DNA of 64,000 nucleotides from Clostridium vincentii (GTDB lineage: Bacteria > Bacillota > Clostridia > Clostridiales > Clostridiaceae): assembly GCF_002995745.1 (NCBI RefSeq), contig NZ_PVXQ01000017.1:1-64000 (forward strand). Direction: 5' to 3'. The translations under genes and the position numbers were made by a program. Each line of letters opens with the position of its first letter. Within the stretch, counting starts at the first letter, position 1. This document shows, piece after piece, positions 55,960 through 64,000 of the stretch. The notes under the pieces were generated by a model. That model worked only from the letters and a program-made list of their open reading frames with translations, ran no database searches and was not told where the DNA came from.

Positions 55960-55986
55960 AAAAATAGAGTCTTTCGACTCTATTTT
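55960..55986 (-). terminator. Terminator after the YtxH-like gene
   Basis: AAAATAGAGTC and GACTCTATTTT form an 11-bp stem on both strands; the minus-strand tail is TTTTTTTATA. Confidence 0.85.
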
Positions 55987-55999
55987 ACAATCTCATTGC

Positions 56000-56170
56000 C
56001 TAAATCATTTCACGTACGCTATCATAAGAATCTTCTGCAATATCAATTATTTTTTTCCCTGCTCTTCTTACTGATTTTTGAGTTTTTCTATCTAGTTGGG
56101 GTAAAACCATTATTCCCACGGTAGCTCCAACAACTATTCCAGCAATCATTCCATTAATGTACCTATTCAT
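56000..56170 (-). CDS. YtxH-like small membrane protein
   Basis: A 56-residue protein with a Gly-rich membrane segment (YINGMIAGIVVGATVGIMVL) and a basic then acidic soluble tail (TQKSVRRAGKKIIDIAEDSY), the plan of YtxH/gas-vesicle-like stress proteins. AGAGGTGTC precedes the ATG; a terminator follows. Confidence 0.75.
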   Translation of the reverse strand: MNRYINGMIAGIVVGATVGIMVLPQLDRKTQKSVRRAGKKIIDIAEDSYDSVREMI

Positions 56171-56239
56171 ATACGACACCTCTTAATAATTATTTTTAAA
56201 TATTCTTTATTTATATTGTGCAGTATTAGATTTTTTACC

Positions 56240-56881
56240 CTATGAAATAATTCCCAGAATTCTTTTTGCTAGTTTATCTGCTATATCATTATATTTATCT
56301 CCCGAATGTCCCTTAACCTTTAAGAATGTAATTTTTACTTTTTTCATATTTTCTTGCATTGTTTTATTATAATTTTGTGTGAGTTCCTTATTTCTTTTCC
56401 ATGTTCCAAGAGCCCAACATTCTATCCCTTTATAATCATAAATTATAACAACCTCTTTAAATCCATTTTTAATAGTATATTCAGCTGCTTTTAAAGAGCC
56501 TAATATTTCTCCAGCTACATTGCGTAATAAAACAGCATCTTCATCTTCACCAGCTCCAGATTCTTCATGAATTACCTCTCCATTATTTATAGCAACTAAT
56601 CCATAGGAATAATTGTTTTTTTCTAAAGAAAAGCTCCCATCAACATATATTACTAAACCCATATTTTCCAAATCTAACTCTTCCTCATTGCTACCTTTCT
56701 TTGTAGAGGTAACTTTCCCCTGAGAATTTAAAGATAGAAACTCAATAGCTTCCTTTTCTGTTTTAAAGCTTTTATATATTGCTCCCTTGCATCCTTTTAC
56801 CTCTTCTTTACATTCATCCCAACTTCTAAGGATTTTAGTAACTCCTGACTTCCCTCTATATACTGAATAATATTTTGCCAT
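56240..56881 (-). CDS. rnhA: Ribonuclease H with N-terminal viroplasmin-like domain
   Basis: A 213-residue enzyme that cuts RNA in RNA-DNA hybrids. The N-terminal 45 residues (YYSVYRGKSGVTKILRSWDE) form the hybrid-binding domain also found in eukaryotic RNase H1. The catalytic domain has LVIYVDGSFS, the Glu in GEILGSLKAAEY, Asp in IIYDYKGI and HSGDKYNDIADKLAK. Start 15 bases after the next gene upstream; probably cotranscribed. Confidence 0.92.
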   Translation of the reverse strand: MAKYYSVYRGKSGVTKILRSWDECKEEVKGCKGAIYKSFKTEKEAIEFLSLNSQGKVTSTKKGSNEEELDLENMGLVIYVDGSFSLEKNNYSYGLVAINNGEVIHEESGAGEDEDAVLLRNVAGEILGSLKAAEYTIKNGFKEVVIIYDYKGIECWALGTWKRNKELTQNYNKTMQENMKKVKITFLKVKGHSGDKYNDIADKLAKRILGIIS

Positions 56882-56896
56882 ATTATAAATTCCCTT

Positions 56897-57847
56897 CTAC
56901 AATGTGCTTAGTCCATCTATTAAATTATAAATTTTCTCTACATTTTTTGCTCCAGTAAAGTTCATCAAATAGCTAAGTCCACTTTTTAGTGTTAGTAATA
57001 CTTCATTATTACCTTGCCAATTTTCCATAATTACAGTTATGTCTACATCAGTTGCTATTCTATTTAGTGCAAACAATATTACAGCTACATCATCTATACT
57101 ACCTATTAAAGGTATCCTATCAGGTATTATATCAATAGGTGACACTATATATACAAGTGATGCTGATAAAGCTACCTTTGTTTTAATTGGAACTCTAGGA
57201 TCCTTTAGCATTCTAATTAATAAGGCAATTATATCTGGTACTATGAATATTATATCCTTAGCAAGTTTCGCACTCTTTGGCAGTTTATTCAGAAGGATTT
57301 TTCTTCCACTTGTATAGCTATCCTCTATTTTTTTTATTGGAGGTGCTAAAACTATCTCAGTCTCATCTGGTTTCTCTATTTTTTCTTTAGTAAGTTCACC
57401 CTTAACTGATATATTTAGCTCTTCAACTTCTGCATACAAAAAATTTTCTTTTAAATATACCCCTACAATTTCCAAGCTCACAAAGCAATTTTTATCTAGA
57501 ATCTTATTAACATCTATTATTAGTCTGTCTTTATTAACTTCTACCCCACTACCTTCTAAAAACTTTAGAGCCTGTTTTAGTGCAAAACTTCTTATCATTC
57601 TAAATGCTCCAAGCTTCATAATCTTTAGTCTAGAAAATCTTCCATATATCTTTCCGTCCTTCATCCCATCTAATGATAAAGCGCCTTCAAAATCCAGAGA
57701 TACACCATGAGTAAAGTTTCCTTTTATAATTATTTCTTTATCTATACTTATTTCATCTACTCTTAATCCTTTAACATCTACAAACTCATTTATTATACTT
57801 AAAATATCTCTACCAGTAAGTTGTGCTTGAACCTTTGATATCTTCAT
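56897..57847 (-). CDS. DUF1232 (YkvA-like) protein with extra N-terminal domain
   Basis: A 316-residue protein. Residues about 200-280 carry the DUF1232 signature (VALSASLVYIVSPIDIIPDRIPLIGSIDD) with two hydrophobic segments. The first 170 residues form a beta-rich region (VSLDFEGALSLDGMKDGKIY) that resembles lipid-binding LmeA/DUF2993-like domains. Function unknown; cotranscribed with rnhA. Confidence 0.75.
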   Translation of the reverse strand: MKISKVQAQLTGRDILSIINEFVDVKGLRVDEISIDKEIIIKGNFTHGVSLDFEGALSLDGMKDGKIYGRFSRLKIMKLGAFRMIRSFALKQALKFLEGSGVEVNKDRLIIDVNKILDKNCFVSLEIVGVYLKENFLYAEVEELNISVKGELTKEKIEKPDETEIVLAPPIKKIEDSYTSGRKILLNKLPKSAKLAKDIIFIVPDIIALLIRMLKDPRVPIKTKVALSASLVYIVSPIDIIPDRIPLIGSIDDVAVILFALNRIATDVDITVIMENWQGNNEVLLTLKSGLSYLMNFTGAKNVEKIYNLIDGLSTL

Positions 57848-57933
57848 TATTTATTCCTCCATAACTGCTTAACTATATATTATTTTAACCTTATTTTTAT
57901 AAATTGTAAAATAATTAATGAACTCAAAATAAT

Positions 57934-57967
57934 AATGGAGCTATCACATTTTAGTGACAGCTCCATT
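57934..57967 (-). terminator. Terminator after metQ
   Basis: AATGGAGCT pairs with AGCTCCATT plus GTGA/TCAC inside; the minus-strand tail is TATTATTTT. Confidence 0.75.
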
Positions 57968-57988
57968 AGATCTGTTATAATATTTAAA

Positions 57989-58798
57989 TTAAAATACTGG
58001 AATTACAGTACCTTTATATTTTTCTTCAATAAACTTTTTAACTTCATCAGAAGTAAGTGCCTTAGTTAGAGCCTTAATCTTTTCTGAATCTTCGTTTCCC
58101 TTCTTAACTACTAAAATGTTTCTCATATTTTTAATGGACTCATCATCAACATCTTCTGTAAATATACCATCTACAGTAGCATCTAAGCCTGCTTGTAATG
58201 CATAGTTACCATTAATAACAGCCCCATCTACTTCCTCTAAAGTTCTTGGAAGTTGCGCTGCTTCTAACTCTGTAAATTTGAAATTCTTAGTATTTTCAGT
58301 TATATCCTTGGGAGTAATAAGTTCACCTTCAGCAACTTTAATTAATCCAGCACTTTGAAGAAGTCTTAATGCCCTTGCTTCATTTGATGTGTCATTAGGA
58401 ATGGCTATTGTTGCTCCATCTTTTAAATCAGCTAAATTTTTAACTGTATTTGAATATAAAGCCATTGGCTCAATATGAATTTCAGCTGTATAAGTTAAAT
58501 CATAGTCCTTTTCTGTGTTTGTTGTATTTAAGTAAGCAATATGTTGAAAGAAATTTGCATCAATTTCTCCGTCTTGAACTGCTGTATTTGGTAAATCGTA
58601 ATCATCAAATTCTGTTATTTTAAGTGTATAACCTGCCTTCTCTAATATAGGAACTATTTGATCTACAATTTCTCTATGAGGTACAGGTGATACTCCAATT
58701 GTTATTGTTTTATCATCTGTTTTACTATCTCCACATCCAATAAGCCCTAAAGCCAATGTTCCTGCTAATAATACTGATAATATTTTTGTCTTTTTCAT
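57989..58798 (-). CDS. metQ: Methionine ABC transporter substrate-binding lipoprotein
   Basis: A 269-residue NlpA/MetQ-type lipoprotein. The signal peptide ends in lipobox LIGCGDS with the lipidated Cys at about 22. The binding protein has GVSPVPHREIVDQI, LPNTAVQDGEIDANFFQH and IAIPNDTSNEARALRLLQ. It delivers methionine to MetNI. AAAGGAG precedes the ATG; 20 bases after metI. Confidence 0.93.
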   Translation of the reverse strand: MKKTKILSVLLAGTLALGLIGCGDSKTDDKTITIGVSPVPHREIVDQIVPILEKAGYTLKITEFDDYDLPNTAVQDGEIDANFFQHIAYLNTTNTEKDYDLTYTAEIHIEPMALYSNTVKNLADLKDGATIAIPNDTSNEARALRLLQSAGLIKVAEGELITPKDITENTKNFKFTELEAAQLPRTLEEVDGAVINGNYALQAGLDATVDGIFTEDVDDESIKNMRNILVVKKGNEDSEKIKALTKALTSDEVKKFIEEKYKGTVIPVF

Positions 58799-58818
58799 TA
58801 TAAAATCTCCTTTTAAAT

Positions 58819-59499
58819 TTATTTTGCTAATTTATTATATAAATAATTGCCTAAGCTTTGTAAAAGTTGAACAATAATAATTAATACTATTACTGTGACT
58901 ATCATTACATCTGTTTGAAATCTTTGATATCCATATCTAACAGCTAATGCTCCAAGGCCCCCACCACCTATAGTTCCTGCCATAGCAGAATATCCTATAA
59001 TACTAATTAATGTAAGTGTTATACCTGATACTATTGATGGTATTGCCTCTTTTAGCATTACTTTAAATATAATTTGGTTATTTGTTGCACCAAAGGATTT
59101 TGCCGCTTCTATTACCCCTGGGTCTACTTCCTTTAAAGCTGATTCTACTACCCTTGATACAAAGGGTGCTGCAGCTATTGTTAAAGGTACTATAGTTGCA
59201 AAGGGTCCAAATGAAGTACCCATTATTAATCTTGTAAAAGGTATTATTACTACCATTAATATAATGAATGGAAAACTTCTTAGTGTGTTTACTATAAAAT
59301 CTAATGATTTATATATAGCTTTATTAGGTTTAAGTCCATCTTCATCTGTAATAGTCAATATAATTGCTGGAATAAAGCCTATTATTACGGCTAATATAGT
59401 TGACGAAATAACCATTAATAATGTCTCTAGAATAGCTGGTGCAAGTAATTCCCACATTACTAATATCTCTTTAATGACTGTTGAAAGTAATTCCCACAT
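58819..59499 (-). CDS. metI: Methionine ABC transporter permease
   Basis: A 226-residue inner-membrane protein with five helices and the EAA coupling motif (VIEAAKSFGATNNQIIFKVMLKEAIPS). The N-terminus carries a short internal repeat (MWELLSTVIKEILV then MWELLAPAILETL), mirrored in DNA (AATGTGGGAATTACTT twice). The start at 59499 has GGGAGGTAATC and adjoins the metN stop. Confidence 0.93.
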   Translation of the reverse strand: MWELLSTVIKEILVMWELLAPAILETLLMVISSTILAVIIGFIPAIILTITDEDGLKPNKAIYKSLDFIVNTLRSFPFIILMVVIIPFTRLIMGTSFGPFATIVPLTIAAAPFVSRVVESALKEVDPGVIEAAKSFGATNNQIIFKVMLKEAIPSIVSGITLTLISIIGYSAMAGTIGGGGLGALAVRYGYQRFQTDVMIVTVIVLIIIVQLLQSLGNYLYNKLAK

Positions 59500-60462
59500 T
59501 TAGATTACCTCCCATTCAATGTTTTTATTCCTTAAGTAGTCTAATATTAATTTTTCGTCTTTCTCTTCAATATTAATTACTAGGCTTCCAAGAACATTTT
59601 CTCTAAACTTTTCAAGTTTTCCCCAAGCTATTGAAAAATCTACATTTGTTTCTCTAGCCATCTTTGTAATTAAGGTATTTTCAGAGCAATTCGCTGGGAA
59701 GAATAACTTTATATTAATTCCATCCTTAGGCAATGTCTCATCTTCATTTTCTCCTAGGAACCTTTGAAGAGATAATCCTGGCTTTAAAAATAATTCCTCA
59801 GCCTTTCCTTCAACTTCAATTTTTCCATCATCTATTAAAGCAACTCTCTCACAAATATCTTTAATAACTTCCATTTGGTGAGTTACCATAATAATTGTAA
59901 TTCCTAATTCTCTATTAATTTTTAGTAATAAAGCTAATATATCCTTAGTTATCTTTGGGTCCAAAGCTGATGTAGCCTCATCACATAAAAGTATCTTTGG
60001 TTCTAATGCTAATGCCCTTGCGATGGCTACCCTTTGTTTTTCACCTCCGCTTAAGGCTGCTGGCTTATTATTAACTTTATCTTTAAGACCAACTAACTTT
60101 AATAATTCATTTACTCTACTATCTATTTTCACCCTACTATATCCCCAAATCTCAAGAGGCAGAGAAATATTTTCATAAACTGTTTTTCTTTTAAGTAGAT
60201 TAAAGTTTTGAAATATCATACCTAAATCTTTCCTAAATTCCCTAAGTTCATTTTCGCTTAAGTTAGATACATCCTTTTCCATGACCTCCACTGTTCCTGA
60301 ATCATAGGATTCAAGCCTATTTATACATCTAAGTAGCGTTGATTTCCCCGCCCCACTATGTCCGATTATACCGTATATTTCTCCTTTATTAATGCTTATT
60401 GAAATGTCCTTTAATACTTCTGTTTCACCAAAACTTTTAGATAAATTTTTAATGTTTATCAT
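59500..60462 (-). CDS. metN: Methionine ABC transporter ATP-binding protein
   Basis: A 320-residue ATPase with Walker A GHSGAGKST, Q-loop, signature LSGGEKQRVAIARAL, Walker B ILLCDEATSAL and a C-terminal NIL/ACT-like domain that binds methionine. AAGGAGGAGCAAA places the start at 60462. It follows the SAM riboswitch, as expected for methionine uptake genes. Confidence 0.95.
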   Translation of the reverse strand: MINIKNLSKSFGETEVLKDISISINKGEIYGIIGHSGAGKSTLLRCINRLESYDSGTVEVMEKDVSNLSENELREFRKDLGMIFQNFNLLKRKTVYENISLPLEIWGYSRVKIDSRVNELLKLVGLKDKVNNKPAALSGGEKQRVAIARALALEPKILLCDEATSALDPKITKDILALLLKINRELGITIIMVTHQMEVIKDICERVALIDDGKIEVEGKAEELFLKPGLSLQRFLGENEDETLPKDGINIKLFFPANCSENTLITKMARETNVDFSIAWGKLEKFRENVLGSLVINIEEKDEKLILDYLRNKNIEWEVI

Positions 60463-60490
60463 TTTGCTCCTCCTTAAAAGAATATAGCAA

Positions 60491-60529
60491 GTAAAAATAA
60501 ATACACTAGAGAATAAATCTCTAGTGTAT
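60491..60529 (-). terminator. Riboswitch-controlled terminator ahead of metN
   Basis: ATACACTAGAGA and TCTCTAGTGTAT form a 12-bp stem followed by TTATTTTTAC on the minus strand. It is the expression platform of the SAM riboswitch. Confidence 0.85.
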
Positions 60530-60550
60530 AAAATCACTAACTAATCTATT

Positions 60551-60674
60551 CTCTTATCTTTCAGTAATATACTATTACTGCAGGATTTAGCACCTACTCT
60601 ATAATAGTAAATGAACTATTATATTGGTTGCTGGGTTTCAACGGGCCAGTCCCTCCACCACTCTTAATAAGATA
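60551..60674 (-). ncRNA. SAM-I (S-box) riboswitch
   Basis: On the minus strand the aptamer reads CTTATTAAGAGTGGTGGAGG, GACTGGCCCGTTGAAACCC, AGCAACC, then GGTGCTAAATCCTGCAG and GAAAGATAAGAG. These are the conserved S-box core sequences with the P1 stem CTTAT/ATAAG. It precedes a terminator and metNIQ. When SAM binds, the terminator forms and transport genes are off. Confidence 0.97.
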
Positions 60675-60716
60675 TTTTTATATTAAATTTTTAATCAATT
60701 GCTTCATGTTATATAT

Positions 60717-60745
60717 ATAATAGAACCAAGCTATAAATTTGTCAA
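60717..60745 (-). promoter_or_regulatory. Promoter of the metNIQ unit
   Basis: TTGACA (60745-60740), 17-nt spacer, TATTAT (60722-60717) on the minus strand, about 40 bases ahead of the riboswitch. Confidence 0.8.
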
Positions 60746-60814
60746 TACATTTTATTAAACATATACCAATTCTTTTTTTATTATACTAATTACAATTAAT
60801 TCTATTTTTCCATC

Positions 60815-61303
60815 CTAGCTTTGATTTGCTTTTTGTACTATAGCTGATATTTTATCAATAGCTCCTTTTAAGCTTTCACTTTTTTGGTTAACTACATCTG
60901 CCACCTTATAAATATCAACAATCATTTTAAGCATTTCATTTTGATCTTTAACTGTTGATTCAGCAACTTTACTACTCATGTCAGATAGCTTCTTAACTTC
61001 TGTTGCTACAACAGCAAAGCCTTTACCAGCTTCTCCGGCTCTAGCTGCCTCAATAGATGCATTTAAAGAAAGCATATTTGTTTGTGATGCAATTCCTACT
61101 ATTTGCTTTGTAGAAAGCTTAAAGTTATTAACCTTATCTTTCATAATATCAACCTTTTCATAAAGACTTTCTGCTGTTGTTGTCATTTCCTGTATTTCTG
61201 CACTTATCTTTTCAACATACTCATTAATTATTTTCATTTCTTCCAAAATAATCCCATCCTTTATTGTTTTAATATCCATTACATAATAAATATTATATAT
61301 CAT
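60815..61303 (-). CDS. Short soluble methyl-accepting chemotaxis signalling protein
   Basis: 162 residues or fewer, consisting mostly of an MCP signalling hairpin ([36 protein letters not shown]) with helices on either side. It has no membrane segment and no ligand domain, and is much shorter than normal receptors. No strong ribosome site is seen before the first ATG; later in-frame ATGs (such as residue 23, MKIINEY) are possible. It may be a soluble MCP or the remnant of a larger one. Confidence 0.65.
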   Translation of the reverse strand: MIYNIYYVMDIKTIKDGIILEEMKIINEYVEKISAEIQEMTTTAESLYEKVDIMKDKVNNFKLSTKQIVGIASQTNMLSLNASIEAARAGEAGKGFAVVATEVKKLSDMSSKVAESTVKDQNEMLKMIVDIYKVADVVNQKSESLKGAIDKISAIVQKANQS

Positions 61304-61349
61304 TTTTTGACTTTTTTGTCCATTTAAATAACTTTTATTTTAGTATAGT

Positions 61350-61970
61350 CTATATAATTTTACTTTTTAGCTTTTTTGTCGCTTCTTTAATGTTTTCTTT
61401 GCCTAAAATAGCCGAAATTATTGCTACCCCATCTATATTTGTCCCTTCTAGCTGCACTAAATTTCTTTCATTAATGCCACCAATTGCAACTACTGGAATT
61501 TTAACCTTAGCTTTAATCTCTTTTAGCTGATCATAACTAACATCTGTAGCATCTTTTTTTGTAGAGGTTGAAAACATAGCTCCACATCCAAGATAATCAG
61601 CACCATCCTTCTCAGCATCTAATGCTTCCTCTAAGGTATGAACTGATACGCCTATAAGTTTATCCTTTCCTAATACCTCTCTAGCTATGTTGCAAGGCAT
61701 ATCACTTTGTCCTATGTGAATTCCAGAAGCGTCAACAGCAAAAGCTATATCTAATCTATCATTTATGATTAAAGGCACATTATGTTTATCAGTTATAGCT
61801 TTGATACTCTGAGCTATTTCATAAAACTCTCTCGAAGTTACATCCTTTTCTCTAAGTTGAACTATAGTTGCCCCACCTAATATGCTATCTTCGACAGCTT
61901 TTCCAAGATTTCTGCCCTTTAATACATCTCTATCTGTAACTAGATATAATTTATAATCAATATTATTCAT
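61350..61970 (-). CDS. thiE: Thiamine-phosphate synthase
   Basis: A 206-residue TIM barrel that joins HMP-PP and HET-P to thiamine phosphate. It has LYLVTDRDVL, VQLREKD, LIINDRLDIAFAVDASGIHIGQ, GCGAMFSTSTKKDA and VAIGGINERN. The start overlaps the thiM end by 8 bases. thiD is not in the window. Confidence 0.95.
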   Translation of the reverse strand: MNNIDYKLYLVTDRDVLKGRNLGKAVEDSILGGATIVQLREKDVTSREFYEIAQSIKAITDKHNVPLIINDRLDIAFAVDASGIHIGQSDMPCNIAREVLGKDKLIGVSVHTLEEALDAEKDGADYLGCGAMFSTSTKKDATDVSYDQLKEIKAKVKIPVVAIGGINERNLVQLEGTNIDGVAIISAILGKENIKEATKKLKSKII

Positions 61971-62781
61971 TTATCTTACCAACATTTTGAAAGTCTGCTT
62001 CCTTCAAATTATACATTCCATCAATTAATGAAACCCTAAAACTTCCACTGCCTTGATTTTCTTTTAGATTATCAAATGCTATTTCACCAACCATGCCCAT
62101 AGTAGCTACTCCAGCAACAGCACAATGCAATGGACTACTTCCCCCACCAAGATATGCTCCAATTAATGCAGTTGTCATACATCCAGTTCCTGTAACTCTT
62201 GTAAGCATTTCATTACCATTTCTAATTGTAATTACTCTTTCTCCATCAGAAATGTAATCTATAACTCCTGTTATAGCAACAACAGTATTTAATTTTTTTG
62301 CTAACTCTCTTGCTATATCCTTTGCTGCATCTTCCTTAACGTCCTCTACTGAGTCAACGCCCTTAGAATTTGATTCCATACCACAAAGAACCTTTATTTC
62401 AGCCATATTCCCTCTTATAACAGAAAATTTAACTTCTTTTAACAATCTAAAGGTAGATTCCTTCCTATAGTTTGTTGCCCCAACTCCAACAGGATCAAAA
62501 ACAACTGGAACTCCTGCTTTATTTGCAGCCTTACCAGCTTTAATCATAGCATCAACAAGTTCATTAGCTATAGTTCCAAGATTTAGAACTAAAGCTTGTG
62601 CTTGAGTTGCCATTTGCTCTACTTCTTCAATAGCATCTGCCATGGCTGGTGATCCACCTACAGCTAAAATAGCATTAGCACAATCATTAGCTGTTATGTA
62701 ATTTGTTATACAATGTACTAAGGGCTTTACCCTCTTAAGATTTATTAATGATTCCTGTACTTCTTTAATAATTTTGCTCAT
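61963..62781 (-). CDS. thiM: Hydroxyethylthiazole kinase
   Basis: A ribokinase-like salvage kinase of 272 residues that phosphorylates thiazole alcohol. It has VHCITNYITANDCANAILA, VVFDPVGVGATNYR and TGTGCMTTALIGAYLG. TTGGAGG sets the start at 62781. No TPP riboswitch is seen before it; the pair is a salvage unit. Confidence 0.94.
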   Translation of the reverse strand: MSKIIKEVQESLINLKRVKPLVHCITNYITANDCANAILAVGGSPAMADAIEEVEQMATQAQALVLNLGTIANELVDAMIKAGKAANKAGVPVVFDPVGVGATNYRKESTFRLLKEVKFSVIRGNMAEIKVLCGMESNSKGVDSVEDVKEDAAKDIARELAKKLNTVVAITGVIDYISDGERVITIRNGNEMLTRVTGTGCMTTALIGAYLGGGSSPLHCAVAGVATMGMVGEIAFDNLKENQGSGSFRVSLIDGMYNLKEADFQNVGKINE

Positions 62782-62807
62782 TTTATTTTCCTCCAAATCT
62801 ATATATT

Positions 62808-62850
62808 AAAAAAGGACTATCCAAAATTAATAAATCATCTCAGACAGTCC
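62808..62850 (-). terminator. Terminator after the CorC-like gene
   Basis: On the minus strand GGACTGTCT pairs with GGATAGTCC (including G-U pairs) and is followed by TTTTTTAA. Confidence 0.7.
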
Positions 62851-62884
62851 AACATTATATACTTCCTTATATTTTAGAATAGTT

Positions 62885-64000
62885 TTAAATAGTTATCATT
62901 ATCGTCTCTATTCGTTTATCCGTCACTTTTTCTACTTTATAGGTTACTTCATTAAGTTCTATAATTTTATTTTCTGTCTCTATTGGAATATTACCTATTA
63001 AATTAATTAAAAATCCACTAATAGTATCTATATCATCAGATTCAATATCAATACCTAGTTTATCTTTTATTTCTTCTAATGGAGTACTACCATGAACTAA
63101 GAAAGTCCTATCAGTAACTTTGATTATTTCTTCATCATCGCTCTGATATTCATCATTAATTTCTCCCATGATTTCCTCAACTACATCCTCTGTTGTTATT
63201 ATCCCTGAGAATCCACCGTATTCATCTATTATTATGGCCATTTTACTTTTAGAGGCCTTCATATCCTTAAATAATTCTTGTATCTTTTTACATTCTGGTA
63301 CAAAATAAGGCTCTATAAGTATGTCTCTAAGAATAACATTATCAAAACCTTTTTTCTTAGCTTCCAATAAAAAATCCTTCATATAAAGAATACCTATAAT
63401 ATTATCAATTTCTTCTTCATATACCGGAACCCTTGTATATCTTTTTTCTAGAAGCTCGTCTATATATGTATCTAAATTAGCTTCAATATCTATACAATAT
63501 ACATCTGTTCTAGGGGTCATTATCTTTTCTGCCTTCTTATCATCGAATTCAAATACTCCCTGGAGCATTTTCATTTCACTTTGTTTTATTGAACCACTTA
63601 TTTCTCCCTCTTGCACAAGAGCTCTTATTTCTTCCTTTGTAACTTTTTCTTCAAGTTCTTTTTTTTGAAGTCCTGATATTTTTACTAATCCAGAAGTAGA
63701 CAAAGATAAAATCTTGATAAAAGGTGTTAAAATCTTTGAAATAAACAAAATTGGTCCTACGACTATCATTGAAATAGATTCAGCATTTGCTAATGCTATC
63801 CGCTTTGGAAATAGCTCTCCAAAAACTAATGTAAAATAAGATAATATTATTGTAACTCCAACAAAAGCTATTTGACTTCCATAGGGAATGTTTAAATTTA
63901 TTAAAACTTGCCCTAATGGATCTGAAAAAGCAGTTGCTGCAGAAGCACTTGCGAAAAATCCTGCTAAAGTTATACCTACTTGAACAGTAGATAGGAACTT
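62885..64000 (-). CDS. CorC/HlyC-type CBS membrane protein, 5' end outside the window
   Basis: The C-terminal 372 residues of a larger protein. The visible part begins in a DUF21/CNNM membrane domain (TVQVGITLAGFFASASAATA, FGELFPKRIALANAES), then two CBS domains (MTPRTDVYCIDIEANL, VPVYEEEIDNIIGILYMKDF, IIDEYGGFSGIITTEDVVEEI) and the CorC/HlyC transporter-associated domain near the end. Related proteins export Mg2+ or other divalent ions. The frame is open to base 64000, so the true start lies beyond the window. Confidence 0.92.
   Translation of the reverse strand, partial: KFLSTVQVGITLAGFFASASAATAFSDPLGQVLINLNIPYGSQIAFVGVTIILSYFTLVFGELFPKRIALANAESISMIVVGPILFISKILTPFIKILSLSTSGLVKISGLQKKELEEKVTKEEIRALVQEGEISGSIKQSEMKMLQGVFEFDDKKAEKIMTPRTDVYCIDIEANLDTYIDELLEKRYTRVPVYEEEIDNIIGILYMKDFLLEAKKKGFDNVILRDILIEPYFVPECKKIQELFKDMKASKSKMAIIIDEYGGFSGIITTEDVVEEIMGEINDEYQSDDEEIIKVTDRTFLVHGSTPLEEIKDKLGIDIESDDIDTISGFLINLIGNIPIETENKIIELNEVTYKVEKVTDKRIETIMITI

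Noticed and set aside
62782-62880. Possible TPP riboswitch before thiM (a CTGAGATGA string is present)
   Set aside because: The string lies inside a terminator hairpin; the other conserved thi-box parts are missing.

Overview
The window is AT-rich DNA from a spore-forming, low-GC Gram-positive bacterium, most likely a Clostridium in the strict sense. Support comes from AT-biased codon use, strong AGGAGG-type ribosome sites, two alpha/beta small acid-soluble spore proteins, a LonB-type protease beside Lon, a HisZ-dependent short HisG, a SAM-I riboswitch and a CtsR box. Species is not assigned. Most genes lie on the minus strand.

Layout: 1-1230 is decayed or mobile DNA: the 5' end of a group IIC intron placed just after a terminator hairpin, a small unknown ORF, an 8-bp-period repeat, and a broken second copy of a helicase 3' end. 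1403-5470 is a sucrose operon (LacI-type repressor, PTS EIIBC, GH32 hydrolase) with a clear promoter, operator and candidate catabolite site. 5471-15002 holds a UvrD/PcrA-like helicase, nicotinate phosphoribosyltransferase, an EAL-HDOD protein, a Fur/PerR-type regulator and a group of Asn/Gly/Cys-rich small proteins. 15172-23408 is the protein quality-control block tig-clpP-clpX-lonB-lon-engB. 23519-30181 holds envelope proteins, a candidate small RNA and two tandem class II glutamine amidotransferases. 30286-36762 is a his operon (hisZGDBHAFIE, no hisC) and 36965-39764 is thrC-thrB plus an ACT protein. 39922-44333 holds a Nudix hydrolase, a nitroreductase, and a two-gene unit of a RecQ helicase fused to a phosphoribosyltransferase, followed by a DprA-like protein. 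44500-48243 holds an ECF transporter S component, duplicated spore proteins, small membrane and stress proteins, and two HicB-like regulators without HicA. 48358-57847 holds ClpB under a CtsR box, a long AraC-type regulator, two tandem XRE-TPR regulators, a YtxH-like protein, RNase H and a DUF1232 protein. 57989-60745 is a methionine ABC importer under a SAM riboswitch. 60815-64000 holds a short chemoreceptor signalling protein, thiM-thiE and a CorC/HlyC-like protein cut by the window edge.

Most of the window is chromosomal core. The most unusual system is the RecQ-phosphoribosyltransferase/DprA-like pair at 41304-44333. It combines helicase, nucleotide-binding and PRPP-type domains that also occur in competence and DNA-conflict systems. 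Other notable points are candidate RNAs at 13463-13560 (minus) and 25096-25231 (plus), the octamer repeat at 639-766, and the matching operators ahead of the two HicB-like genes.
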